DNA of 29,657 nucleotides from Syntrophomonas sp964422685. Lineage in GTDB: Bacteria > Bacillota > Syntrophomonadia > Syntrophomonadales > Syntrophomonadaceae. The notes below the pieces were generated by a model that was given only the letters and a program-made list of their open reading frames with translations, made no database searches and was not told the DNA's origin. A program made the translations under genes and the position numbers. The stretch spans positions 1-29,657 of the forward strand of contig CAYRCG010000007.1 in the NCBI GenBank assembly GCA_964422685.1, in the 5' to 3' direction. Shown one piece after another: positions 23,252 to 29,657 of the stretch (positions are counted from its first letter, which is position 1; the number at the start of each line of letters is the position of its first letter).

Positions 23252-23284
23252 AGATTGCCACGTCGCTACGATCCTCGCAATGAT
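23252..23284 (+). repeat. Repeat unit B, single copy
   Basis: AGATTGCCACGTCGCT to CAATGAT, nearly identical to unit B at 14815. The 23093-23396 gap holds this, the sigma-G promoter and nothing else recognised; open frames over it are artefacts. Confidence 0.75.
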
Positions 23285-23396
23285 GAGGTAGCTGCCGCGC
23301 TTCCCCCAACGACAATCAACCTTGATGGGTATGACGCCCTGAGCCGGGGGGTATTTCCCTTATTAGGCTTATTATCCCCGACAGTGCCCAGACTAA

Positions 23397-24104
23397 TCAG
23401 ACTTTTTCCAAGAAGGAGAACAAGTCGGTTAGCTCCCCCTGCCAATCCGGTTTTAATTCCGACCCGCAATCAATAAGCATATCTTCCACCAGGAAGGTTT
23501 TCATACCAATTATACCTGCCGGGAGGTCCTCTCCGATATCGTTTCCTACCATCAGGCATTCTTCCGGCTCCACCCCTATCAATCCTGCTATCTCCTGATA
23601 ATATTCCTTGTGGGGCTTGCAAAAATGCATGACTTCATAGGAGGTAATAAGGTCAAAATCGAAATGTCCTACCCCGGCCCAGCTAAGCCTTTGTTGTAAG
23701 GCGGTCAAAGGGAAAACAGCATTGGTGGCAATTACCACCTTTAAATCCCGTTCAAATAGTTTTTCCATCATCTCCACAACCCCTGGAAAAGGTTTACAAA
23801 AAGGCTGCAAAAGGGGGAATTCCCGTTCATAAAAGCTATCAAAAAAACCGCGAAATTCCTTTTCTGAATACCTCCAGTTAGCAAAGAAATCCTGCATAAA
23901 AATTTCCTCATTGCTATATCTGGGGTTACGATCGGAAATCATCCTCCCGGTGGATTTGAATACCTGTTCAACAAGTCTTTCACTATCCGCATAACCCGCA
24001 TCAAAAGCCATTTTCTGCATCCGGTCAAAATATTTATGCAGGAAAATATTCATATCGATATTTAACAATGTACCATCTAGATCAAATAAGACTGCCTTAA
24101 ACAT
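23397..24104 (-). CDS. HAD-superfamily hydrolase (phosphatase-like, IA type)
   Basis: A 235-residue HAD protein. Motif I is FDLDGTLL with nucleophile Asp8 and acid Asp10, motif II VVIATNA, motif III Lys in HFCKPHKEYY, and motif IV MVGNDIGED. A helical cap lies between motif I and II (about 15-95), as in the phosphoglycolate phosphatase/beta-phosphoglucomutase group. It probably removes phosphate from a small metabolite; the substrate cannot be read from the sequence. ATG 24104 has GAAGGA upstream. It begins 47 bases after the preceding small gene and the two are likely co-transcribed. Confidence 0.9.
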   Translation of the reverse strand: MFKAVLFDLDGTLLNIDMNIFLHKYFDRMQKMAFDAGYADSERLVEQVFKSTGRMISDRNPRYSNEEIFMQDFFANWRYSEKEFRGFFDSFYEREFPLLQPFCKPFPGVVEMMEKLFERDLKVVIATNAVFPLTALQQRLSWAGVGHFDFDLITSYEVMHFCKPHKEYYQEIAGLIGVEPEECLMVGNDIGEDLPAGIIGMKTFLVEDMLIDCGSELKPDWQGELTDLFSFLEKV

Positions 24105-24151
24105 CCTTCAGGATTTGCACCTCATTATATAATATTTCTTGCGTACACTTT

Positions 24152-24451
24152 CTAATCAAAGGCGTTAGCCGCCGTTTTTATTAGATCCATGCTATTTACA
24201 TAATAAGCTAAACGAATAGCTTCCCTGATTTCATCCTCATTAGCGCCGGCTTCTCTGGCTTTCTCAGCCAGCACCTTAACTCCCTCGGCTGCCCCCTTTA
24301 GCACATCAAGGGCAAGGAGTATCAGATATCTGGTCTTACCATCAATAGACCGGGTATTCAACGCATGGTCGAAGCCCACTTGCAATAAATCGTAGTATTC
24401 TGGGTCCTTTTCTTTAAAACGCAGCATAAACCACGGCTGATTTTCAGGCAT
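24152..24451 (-). CDS. Carboxymuconolactone decarboxylase-like (AhpD fold) protein without cysteines
   Basis: A 99-residue all-helical protein with the family pattern LILLALDVLKGAAEGVKVLA followed by AREAGANEDEIREAI. Active AhpD-type members carry Cys-x-x-Cys near the first helix pair; this protein has no cysteine at all, so peroxidase or disulfide-reductase chemistry is excluded. It may be a binding or structural member of the family. ATG 24451 has GGGGGAG upstream. It precedes the HAD gene by 47 bases. Confidence 0.75.
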   Translation of the reverse strand: MPENQPWFMLRFKEKDPEYYDLLQVGFDHALNTRSIDGKTRYLILLALDVLKGAAEGVKVLAEKAREAGANEDEIREAIRLAYYVNSMDLIKTAANAFD

Positions 24452-24608
24452 GTTGCTCCCCCTAACACTATTCTTTCGCTATTAATCTTAACACATTATC
24501 CCTCTTTTCGGTAACAAGCGGGAAAAGGTGGGATTATAGGGAAAATAGCGCTGCTTGGAATGACTAACGCCCCTGCTATTGCTACGAAACTCACCAACCG
24601 TTTCCGAT

Positions 24609-24681
24609 ATTATCAGCATCCATCAGTGCCTGAAGGGTCAGCGTAAATCTGCGTCCCAAAACCCCTTTCATAGCAATGACA
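24609..24681 (-). repeat. 73-bp dispersed repeat (copy 2, inverted)
   Basis: The reverse complement of the repeat at 14602-14674, with about six mismatches. Short fragments of the other repeat family flank it (GGAATGAC at about 24557-24564 and 24694-24701). These account for most of the 24452-24863 gap; no gene is supported there. Confidence 0.85.
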
Positions 24682-24863
24682 ATGAGCTGCGCCCGGAATG
24701 ACAACAGAAGGCGCTCGGGACGATCAGCAACCGTATCCGGCATGACTTTTGGGGGCTATTTTCGTCGGTCTGACTAAATTTAAAATATATCGATACCAGA
24801 AGAAGGATATTTTGGTTATATGTTGAATTAATAGTTGAGAAAAATCTATAAGGAGGATGCTTG

Positions 24864-26051
24864 ATGTTTTTTGCTTTTCTAAATAAAGAAAAGGCGGATT
24901 GTTTAGATATTTCCGCACTGCTCACATTCCCCCCCGCAAAATTGCTTTATTATTATTATAATTCTGTAGTTAAAATACCCTGGGAATACTATTGGGAGAT
25001 AAAAGAAACGGCGGATAATTCCTCAGAGGTTACGAACCCTTGTAGAGAATGGCTAGAACTGTTTGACCAGGAGTTAAACGCCGAATCCGATCTCTGCGAT
25101 TTAAGCGATAGCGAATTCGTGGATTTAATCGGCCCATATTATTACCTGCCCAGCAATACCCGTTTCTATTTTGGCAAGAACTTCCTTAATGACCTTACAG
25201 TGCTTAGTGGTGGAGATTTGGCTAATATGGCAACTCTAACTAACATTTCACCTTTGAACAAAGAAGTTCAGGCCTACGGCAAAGGTAAAAAAACCAAGCA
25301 TAAAGCGAGCAAAGGCAAAGACGAGTTGCTCAAAGACATTAATCTTTGCTTGATATCCCTGCGGGAAATAGAGCAATTAAATAAACAGATTAATTTCTGG
25401 GAGAAAATACTGGAAAACCGTTGCTCGCTTAGAAAACAGGAGAATTTATTCCCGGCAGAACCGGATATTTTACCGGAAAAACCCGAAGCGCCGGCAGAAA
25501 GCGAAACCCCTAATAATATCCTGCCTTTCACACACCTATTGCCACGGCAAAAGAAGACTACCCCGGATTCCGACTATAGCCGGAAAGTGAAAATCTACCT
25601 CATTCGCTACCGTGAATATGAAAAATCGTGCGATCGCTATAAAGAGGCCCTAGAGAACTGGCCGGATTACCGCGAACTTTTCTTCTCCAATTGCCTCGGT
25701 GATATTAAACAAGCCGAAGGGAACCTAGAGATAGCTATACAGAACCGGCAAATATATAACGAGGTTATACAAAGGTCTATGATTCACTCCGATTATCAGG
25801 ACACTAAAACCCTAGAATCATTTAGAAATTATTTAAAAACCGGGCGGGCCAACGAACTGCAGGAATGCCTAAATATTTTCGAAGAAGAAAGGAATTGGAC
25901 TGATATAAAAGCCAGCCAAGAAAGGATAGAGAATACTATACATTTTCTGCAAAATAGCGATCCTGATAGTAGGTTTGCCTATGAAAATATTAATCTATTC
26001 CTGGACAATTTTCATGGTAAAGGAAAGGACCTAGCCAAAGCCGAGGCATGA
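24864..26051 (+). CDS. Uncharacterised coiled-coil protein, 395 residues
   Basis: I do not recognise this protein. It has no signal peptide or membrane helix. The first 120 residues are globular-looking and aromatic-rich (PPAKLLYYYYNS, WEYYWEI, GPYYYLPSNTRFYFGKNF). There follow a lysine-rich linker (about 139-152), a helical segment with coiled-coil character (about 155-190), a proline/glutamate-rich spacer (about 195-225) and long charged helices to the C terminus. Cysteines are few and scattered. ATG 24864 has AAGGAGG seven bases upstream. It is a single plus-strand gene whose stop lies 23 bases from the convergent rhomboid gene. Base composition looks like its neighbours. Confidence 0.8.
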   Translation: MFFAFLNKEKADCLDISALLTFPPAKLLYYYYNSVVKIPWEYYWEIKETADNSSEVTNPCREWLELFDQELNAESDLCDLSDSEFVDLIGPYYYLPSNTRFYFGKNFLNDLTVLSGGDLANMATLTNISPLNKEVQAYGKGKKTKHKASKGKDELLKDINLCLISLREIEQLNKQINFWEKILENRCSLRKQENLFPAEPDILPEKPEAPAESETPNNILPFTHLLPRQKKTTPDSDYSRKVKIYLIRYREYEKSCDRYKEALENWPDYRELFFSNCLGDIKQAEGNLEIAIQNRQIYNEVIQRSMIHSDYQDTKTLESFRNYLKTGRANELQECLNIFEEERNWTDIKASQERIENTIHFLQNSDPDSRFAYENINLFLDNFHGKGKDLAKAEA

Positions 26052-26074
26052 TTGATGAGGAAAGTGAAGGGGTA

Positions 26075-26737
26075 TCAAGCAATAGCAGTTCTATTTTTTA
26101 GGAACAGCCTATATAACAACATTCCTGCAACAAAACCACCCACATGAGCCCAGAAAGCTATTCCTCCACAGGCATCAGCCAGGAAAACACTAGCGGTTCC
26201 GCACCATACTTGTGTTAGAGCCCAAAAGCCCAGGTATATCCAGGCAGGGATGTTAAAGAGGAAAAAAGGGGGCACAAAGGTAAGGACTCGGGCTTTTTTA
26301 AATAATAAAAAGTAGGCCCCCATCACACCAGCAACCGCCCCGGAGGCTCCTACTACCGGTACCCCCGAAAAGGGATTGACAAAGTAATGGGTTAAGGCGG
26401 CGATTATTCCGCAACTCAAATAGAATAAGATAAAGCGTACCTTGCCCATTTTGTCTTCTAGGTTATCGCCGAAAAGCCATAGCATCCACATATTACCGAT
26501 TACATGCATCCAGTTCACATGGAGAAACATAGAAGTAAAAAAAGGCAGATAGCCTATAGGCGAGATATAGCCGTAGCCATAGTTTATCGGAACTAGGCCC
26601 CATACGGAGAATAATTCCATCATCGCTTCCGCACCCGAGGAACCTTGCCATATAAAGATGACCAGATTTATAGCTATAATTGTCAATGTTATTAAGGGGA
26701 AAGTATTACTCGGGGTACTGTCCCGAAGTGGGATCAT
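26075..26737 (-). CDS. Rhomboid-family intramembrane serine protease
   Basis: A 220-residue polytopic membrane protein with six or so helices. The catalytic serine is Ser132 in GASGAVAGVMGAY and the catalytic histidine His198 in AHVGGFVAGMLLY. The conserved HVNWMHVIGNMWMLWLFGD carries His78 and Asn82, which stabilise the oxyanion. It cuts transmembrane segments of membrane proteins. ATG 26737 has GGAGG seven bases upstream. It starts 38 bases after the membrane-anchored coiled-coil gene, so the two are probably co-transcribed. That protein has two N-terminal membrane helices and is a conceivable substrate or partner; this is inference only. Confidence 0.94.
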   Translation of the reverse strand: MIPLRDSTPSNTFPLITLTIIAINLVIFIWQGSSGAEAMMELFSVWGLVPINYGYGYISPIGYLPFFTSMFLHVNWMHVIGNMWMLWLFGDNLEDKMGKVRFILFYLSCGIIAALTHYFVNPFSGVPVVGASGAVAGVMGAYFLLFKKARVLTFVPPFFLFNIPAWIYLGFWALTQVWCGTASVFLADACGGIAFWAHVGGFVAGMLLYRLFLKNRTAIA

Positions 26738-26775
26738 TTGGCAACCTCCATAAACAGGGCTAAATAGCCATGGTG

Positions 26776-28539
26776 TTATGCGGAACCCAGCATATCGAGT
26801 GCTGAAATTTCCTCTGCTAGCAGGATTTCTATAGACTTATAGGAACAATAGCGCATAAGCCCTAATTCGCCCTCATCTTCCATATTGCGCGGCAAAGCCT
26901 TAAAGGGCTGGATGTATTTATTTCTTATTTGGTGCATAACCAGTAGCATTCCAACCAAATATAACTCCCTATTACCGGGTTCTTCCTCCAGCAGTTCTAT
27001 AAACAAAGCCCAAGCCGCTTGGTTTAAGTTTTCCGGCCTTTGTTTCAGGTAGGGATTATTACAATAGCTATAAAAAGAACGGGGGTAGATATCTTTAACA
27101 TAACGCAGAAATTCTTTATTATACCCTTCCAGCGCCTGCAGGACCCTTTCAAACAGTTTTTCGTATTTACCTGAACTATTGCGAGGTTCTATGGTTTTTC
27201 GCCTATTAATCCCCTCTTGACTAACCCTTATGTTTTTCCTGAGCAGGAAATCCACTGGCCCCATAAACATAAGTAAAGGATAAGAACCATCTGGAATAAT
27301 AGATTCTAACTTGTTCCCAGAATATAGTTGATAAACTAATTCTGCATCGATAACTAACTTAGCAAAATCATCATAACCCTGAATTTGGACTGCCACCCCG
27401 AATGAGGGGATTTCCTCATCTATAACCTTCCGAATATATTCGATTACATCCTCTTCTACACTTTGGTTAACCTGTTCCTTAACTTGCAATAATTGCTTTT
27501 CGATTTCTCCCCAACGTTTCTCCACTAGAATGTCCTGCCAAGCTAGGGTAAGCATGATCTCTTCGGCTTGGTCCTTTATTTTTGCGGTTTTCATACGGCT
27601 TTGATTTAGGTTTTGCAGCAACATTTGATCCCCATTTGCCGACTCTCTTAGAAGCTGGTCCAAATTCTGGTGTATTTCTTTAAAACAGTTTACCATTTGC
27701 AAAGTACTATTCTGCATTTTCCCCACCAGGTCAGCCGAGATGTCCTCCATATCATCTACTATTTCGTCCTGGAAAGCACCGGCCCTGTTTTCCAAGGATT
27801 TTGCTAAATTATCGGCAAACTGCTCGCCGAGTCTATTCGTATTAAAGTATTCCTCTGCATTAAACTCTTCTTCACCTTCTTCCCGGTTTTTTAGCTGGGC
27901 CAGCAATAATTTATGTATATAATCATAAAATATATCCTTTTCCTTTTGCATGGCATTCTGCAACTCCACAAGCCTTTCTTTTAGAAAAGCATCCATTTCT
28001 AGCCTGCTATTCTCTCGGGCATTCCTAAGCTTGTCTAGCAAGGAGGAGACGCTATCTAGGTTGTTTAAGAGGTTTTTTAATAGTTTGGCTTTTTCCTCAT
28101 TTATAGTGACGATGAGGGCAGGAATTGAATATAGGTCATTTAGCAACCCTTCCACCCTAGCTATGAAAGCGTCCTTTTCCTCCCATAGCCAAGAAAGACT
28201 ACGAGAAAAATCGTCTAATAAAGAATCTCTTAAGGGCTCGGTGAATCGTCTTATTTCCTCAACGAATATATCTTCTCCGATAGACCTTACCCCTTGCATT
28301 AAGCCCTGTGCCTCTTCACTAGCTACCAATTCCTGAGGTATTTCTTCAGCAGCTCCCCGTGACTTTAAAACTATTATCCCTGGTAAAACCAATAATAGAA
28401 GGAACAGTGCGATTCCCAGGGAGAATCCCCGAAAAAGAACTGATAATGTAAATAGATTTAATAAGAACAGAATCCATACCAAAACCCACATATTAGTTTG
28501 CCCTTTAAAAAAATCTTTTAATCTTTCCAGGGATAGCAA
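26776..28539 (-). CDS. Membrane-anchored coiled-coil protein with a QD-type (CheZ-like) motif, unknown function
   Basis: A 587-residue protein with two N-terminal membrane helices (about 16-35 and 41-58) and a large cytoplasmic part rich in Leu, Glu and Lys. Long helices at about 75-370 recall methyl-accepting chemotaxis proteins. Near 325-345 the sequence EEIMLTLAWQDILVEKRW resembles the (F/W)QD..(x)QR-type helix found in CheZ and related chemotaxis or septal proteins; this is a motif-level likeness only. About 390-587 looks globular. The frame has an ATG at 28548, but AAGGAG directly abuts it; TTG 28539 lies nine bases from that site and is preferred. It leads a two-gene unit with the rhomboid protease. 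Confidence 0.75.
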   Translation of the reverse strand: MLSLERLKDFFKGQTNMWVLVWILFLLNLFTLSVLFRGFSLGIALFLLLLVLPGIIVLKSRGAAEEIPQELVASEEAQGLMQGVRSIGEDIFVEEIRRFTEPLRDSLLDDFSRSLSWLWEEKDAFIARVEGLLNDLYSIPALIVTINEEKAKLLKNLLNNLDSVSSLLDKLRNARENSRLEMDAFLKERLVELQNAMQKEKDIFYDYIHKLLLAQLKNREEGEEEFNAEEYFNTNRLGEQFADNLAKSLENRAGAFQDEIVDDMEDISADLVGKMQNSTLQMVNCFKEIHQNLDQLLRESANGDQMLLQNLNQSRMKTAKIKDQAEEIMLTLAWQDILVEKRWGEIEKQLLQVKEQVNQSVEEDVIEYIRKVIDEEIPSFGVAVQIQGYDDFAKLVIDAELVYQLYSGNKLESIIPDGSYPLLMFMGPVDFLLRKNIRVSQEGINRRKTIEPRNSSGKYEKLFERVLQALEGYNKEFLRYVKDIYPRSFYSYCNNPYLKQRPENLNQAAWALFIELLEEEPGNRELYLVGMLLVMHQIRNKYIQPFKALPRNMEDEGELGLMRYCSYKSIEILLAEEISALDMLGSA

Positions 28540-28561
28540 AGGTTTCATCTCCTTGTATCTT

Positions 28562-29101
28562 CATTTAGACCCATGGTCAGGGACCGCAAACAACGGTGAA
28601 AAGGGAGCTCAAAGGCACTTGAACGGTAAGAAGCAGCGGGTAGTTACTAATCCCCCTCACTCCTTACCCCTCACGCCTCACCATTTCATACTAACCGGTT
28701 TCTACGGGTTATTTTCCTTGTTATAATAATATCGTTAAATCGCCCAAAAACTTAATTAAAAGCGGAAGGCGAAGGACTCGCCCCCAGCCTTTAATGCACG
28801 ATTACATTATAGCAGCACTTTCTACCCGGCAATTGGGTTTCCGCCCATTAAATAACAACGCTATTCTACAGCATTCTACCGTTTGCTGTAAATATTGAGC
28901 CCTTTCAAGGATATTCCTGGTTTAATTTAACCTACGCCTTCATTATTAATAAATCAGACCCTTCGCCGGTATAATGTATAGGTGCATTTTGCCTAATTCC
29001 ACTATGCATTGTAACCCTGCAATCCTATCTCGCCAGAAATCGGTAATTTGTGCTAAGCCCAAAACATCGGGCTTTCGAGCTAGGTCTTAATTCTATTTTC
29101 C
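28562..29101. other. Intergenic stretch without a recognised gene
   Basis: No frame with a convincing ribosome binding site or family match was seen on either strand. It holds small hairpins, GGCGA/TCGCC at about 28767-28781 and AAGCCC/GGGCTT at about 29055-29074. The latter lies about 30-50 bases upstream of the -24/-12 promoter. Stop codons are frequent in all frames. Confidence 0.5.
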
Positions 29102-29117
29102 TGGCATACTTATTGCT
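29102..29117 (+). promoter_or_regulatory. Second sigma-54 (-24/-12) promoter, upstream of the thiolase gene
   Basis: TGGCATACTTATTGCT matches the sigma-54 consensus with GG (29103) and GC (29115) 12 bases apart, and is very like the hbd promoter at 12571. The predicted start is near 29128, leaving an unusually long leader of about 385 bases before ATG 29513, part of which is a repeat element. Confidence 0.75.
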
Positions 29118-29148
29118 ATTGATAAGCTTATAAGCAAATTGAGGGGTA

Positions 29149-29213
29149 AGATCGCCGGTCGCTTCGCTCCCCGCAATGACTATCAGCCTGTCATTCCCAG
29201 CCTTGCGAGGAAC
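29149..29213 (+). repeat. Composite palindromic repeat, B-A arrangement
   Basis: Unit B (29149-29180, AGATCGCC to CAATGAC), a nine-base spacer, then unit A (29190-29213, GTCATTCC to GAGGAAC). It is the same B-9-A order as the copy at 18844-18919. It lies between the sigma-54 promoter and the thiolase start. Confidence 0.8.
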
Positions 29214-29430
29214 ATTTATCCATCGTTTTCATCGCTGGTTATTACTTTTGGTCATGAGAGCTAGCACTATCAATAACGCCGAATATTGCTATCCTTAAGG
29301 CAATTTTAACATAGACCCTCTACCTTTTATTGATAGATCTATTTCAAAGTTTACTTCCAGAAAAACATAGCCGGTTAAAACCAGGCTCGAAAGGAGGATG
29401 ATAATAGATTCCCCGAAGGCAGGGTGAATC

Positions 29431-29453
29431 AAACCGTATAAACTATACTGTTT
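29431..29453 (+). promoter_or_regulatory. Palindrome before the thiolase gene, possible operator
   Basis: AAACCGTATA (29431-29440) and TATACTGTTT (29444-29453) are inverted repeats matching at 9 of 10 positions around AAC. It lies about 60 bases before the start codon, within the leader predicted from the sigma-54 promoter. A repressor site or an RNA hairpin are both possible. Confidence 0.45.
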
Positions 29454-29512
29454 GAGCGATCTGCCGATTATTAGACAGATACATTGCGTTGGGAAAGGAG
29501 ATATGAATAGAA

Positions 29513-29657
29513 ATGAGTAGAGAAGTGGTATTAGTGGGGGCATGCCGTACACCGGTGGGTACCTTCGGAGGAACCATCAAAGATGTAGGAGCAGCAGAAC
29601 TCGGACGGGTAGTAATGGTTGAGGCCATGAATAGGGCCGGTATCAAGCCGGAACAGA
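29513..29657 (+). CDS. Acetyl-CoA acetyltransferase (thiolase), N-terminal part
   Basis: The gene runs off the window; 48 codons are seen. MSREVVLVGACRTPVGTFGG followed by TIKDVGAAELGRVVMVEA is the characteristic thiolase N terminus. The enzyme joins or splits acetoacetyl-CoA and two acetyl-CoA, the step next to hbd and crt. The active-site cysteine and histidines lie outside the window. AAAGGAG ends 12 bases before ATG 29513; an upstream ATG at 29503 opens only a four-codon frame. Biosynthetic versus longer-chain 3-ketoacyl-CoA specificity cannot be judged. Confidence 0.93.
   Translation, partial: MSREVVLVGACRTPVGTFGGTIKDVGAAELGRVVMVEAMNRAGIKPEQ

Noticed and set aside
14518..24681. CRISPR array from the repeated TCATTCC/CAATGAC units
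   Set aside because: The units are dispersed between genes with irregular distances, not a regular repeat-spacer array, and no cas genes are present.
29295..29646. Minus-strand frames of 85 and 67 residues at the right end
   Set aside because: They overlap the thiolase start and its leader in antisense and have no ribosome binding site or family match.

Overview
The window looks like chromosome from a spore-forming, anaerobic Firmicute of moderate G+C that ferments or oxidises short-chain fatty acids; a Syntrophomonas-like member of the Clostridia is the best guess. The reasons are a Bacillus-like gene order polA-mutM-ytaF-coaE, a sporulation membrane protein gene, a small acid-soluble spore protein gene behind a forespore-type promoter, a TRAP (MtrB) protein, strong AGGAGG ribosome binding sites with frequent TTG/GTG starts, and beta-oxidation genes placed behind sigma-54 promoters. 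The genus is an inference; no 16S or other decisive marker is present.

Layout. 55-201: tRNA-Leu(GAG) with a consensus promoter. 309-7579 (minus): an orphan membrane-anchored family 5 solute-binding protein, a lytic transglycosylase, coaE, ytaF, mutM and polA. 7729-9591 (minus): an ECF sigma factor with its zinc-binding membrane anti-sigma factor, closed by an intrinsic terminator. 9869-10047: tRNA-Leu(CAA) with a consensus promoter and terminator. 10189-14551 (plus): a membrane-anchored peptidoglycan-binding-like protein, a PAS-PAS-AAA-Fis sigma-54 activator, then a probable enhancer palindrome and a -24/-12 promoter in front of 3-hydroxybutyryl-CoA dehydrogenase and crotonase. 14602-15788: dispersed repeats, a small Ig-like (Big_5) protein with a Trp/Asp/Tyr/Arg-rich head, and a 49-residue membrane protein. 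15856-22721 (minus): pyk, pfkA, mtrB and dnaE. 22919-24451 (minus): a spore DNA-binding protein, a HAD phosphatase and a cysteine-free carboxymuconolactone decarboxylase-like protein. 24864-28539: an unrecognised 395-residue plus-strand protein facing a rhomboid protease and a long membrane-anchored coiled-coil protein. 28540-29657: a long intergenic region with a second -24/-12 promoter, repeats and a palindrome, ending in the first 48 codons of a thiolase.

How it fits together. Thiolase, 3-hydroxyacyl-CoA dehydrogenase and crotonase are three central steps of the butyryl/acetyl-CoA pathway. Two separate transcription units for them carry nearly identical sigma-54 elements, and a sigma-54 activator with two PAS domains lies directly beside one of them. 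The most interesting inference from the window is therefore a local sigma-54 regulon for C4 acyl-CoA metabolism. Other points worth following are the loss of the phospho-carrier histidine in the C-terminal domain of pyruvate kinase, Asp103 to Asn in phosphofructokinase, TRAP located in a replication/glycolysis cluster, and two families of dispersed repeats that fill most of the larger gaps.
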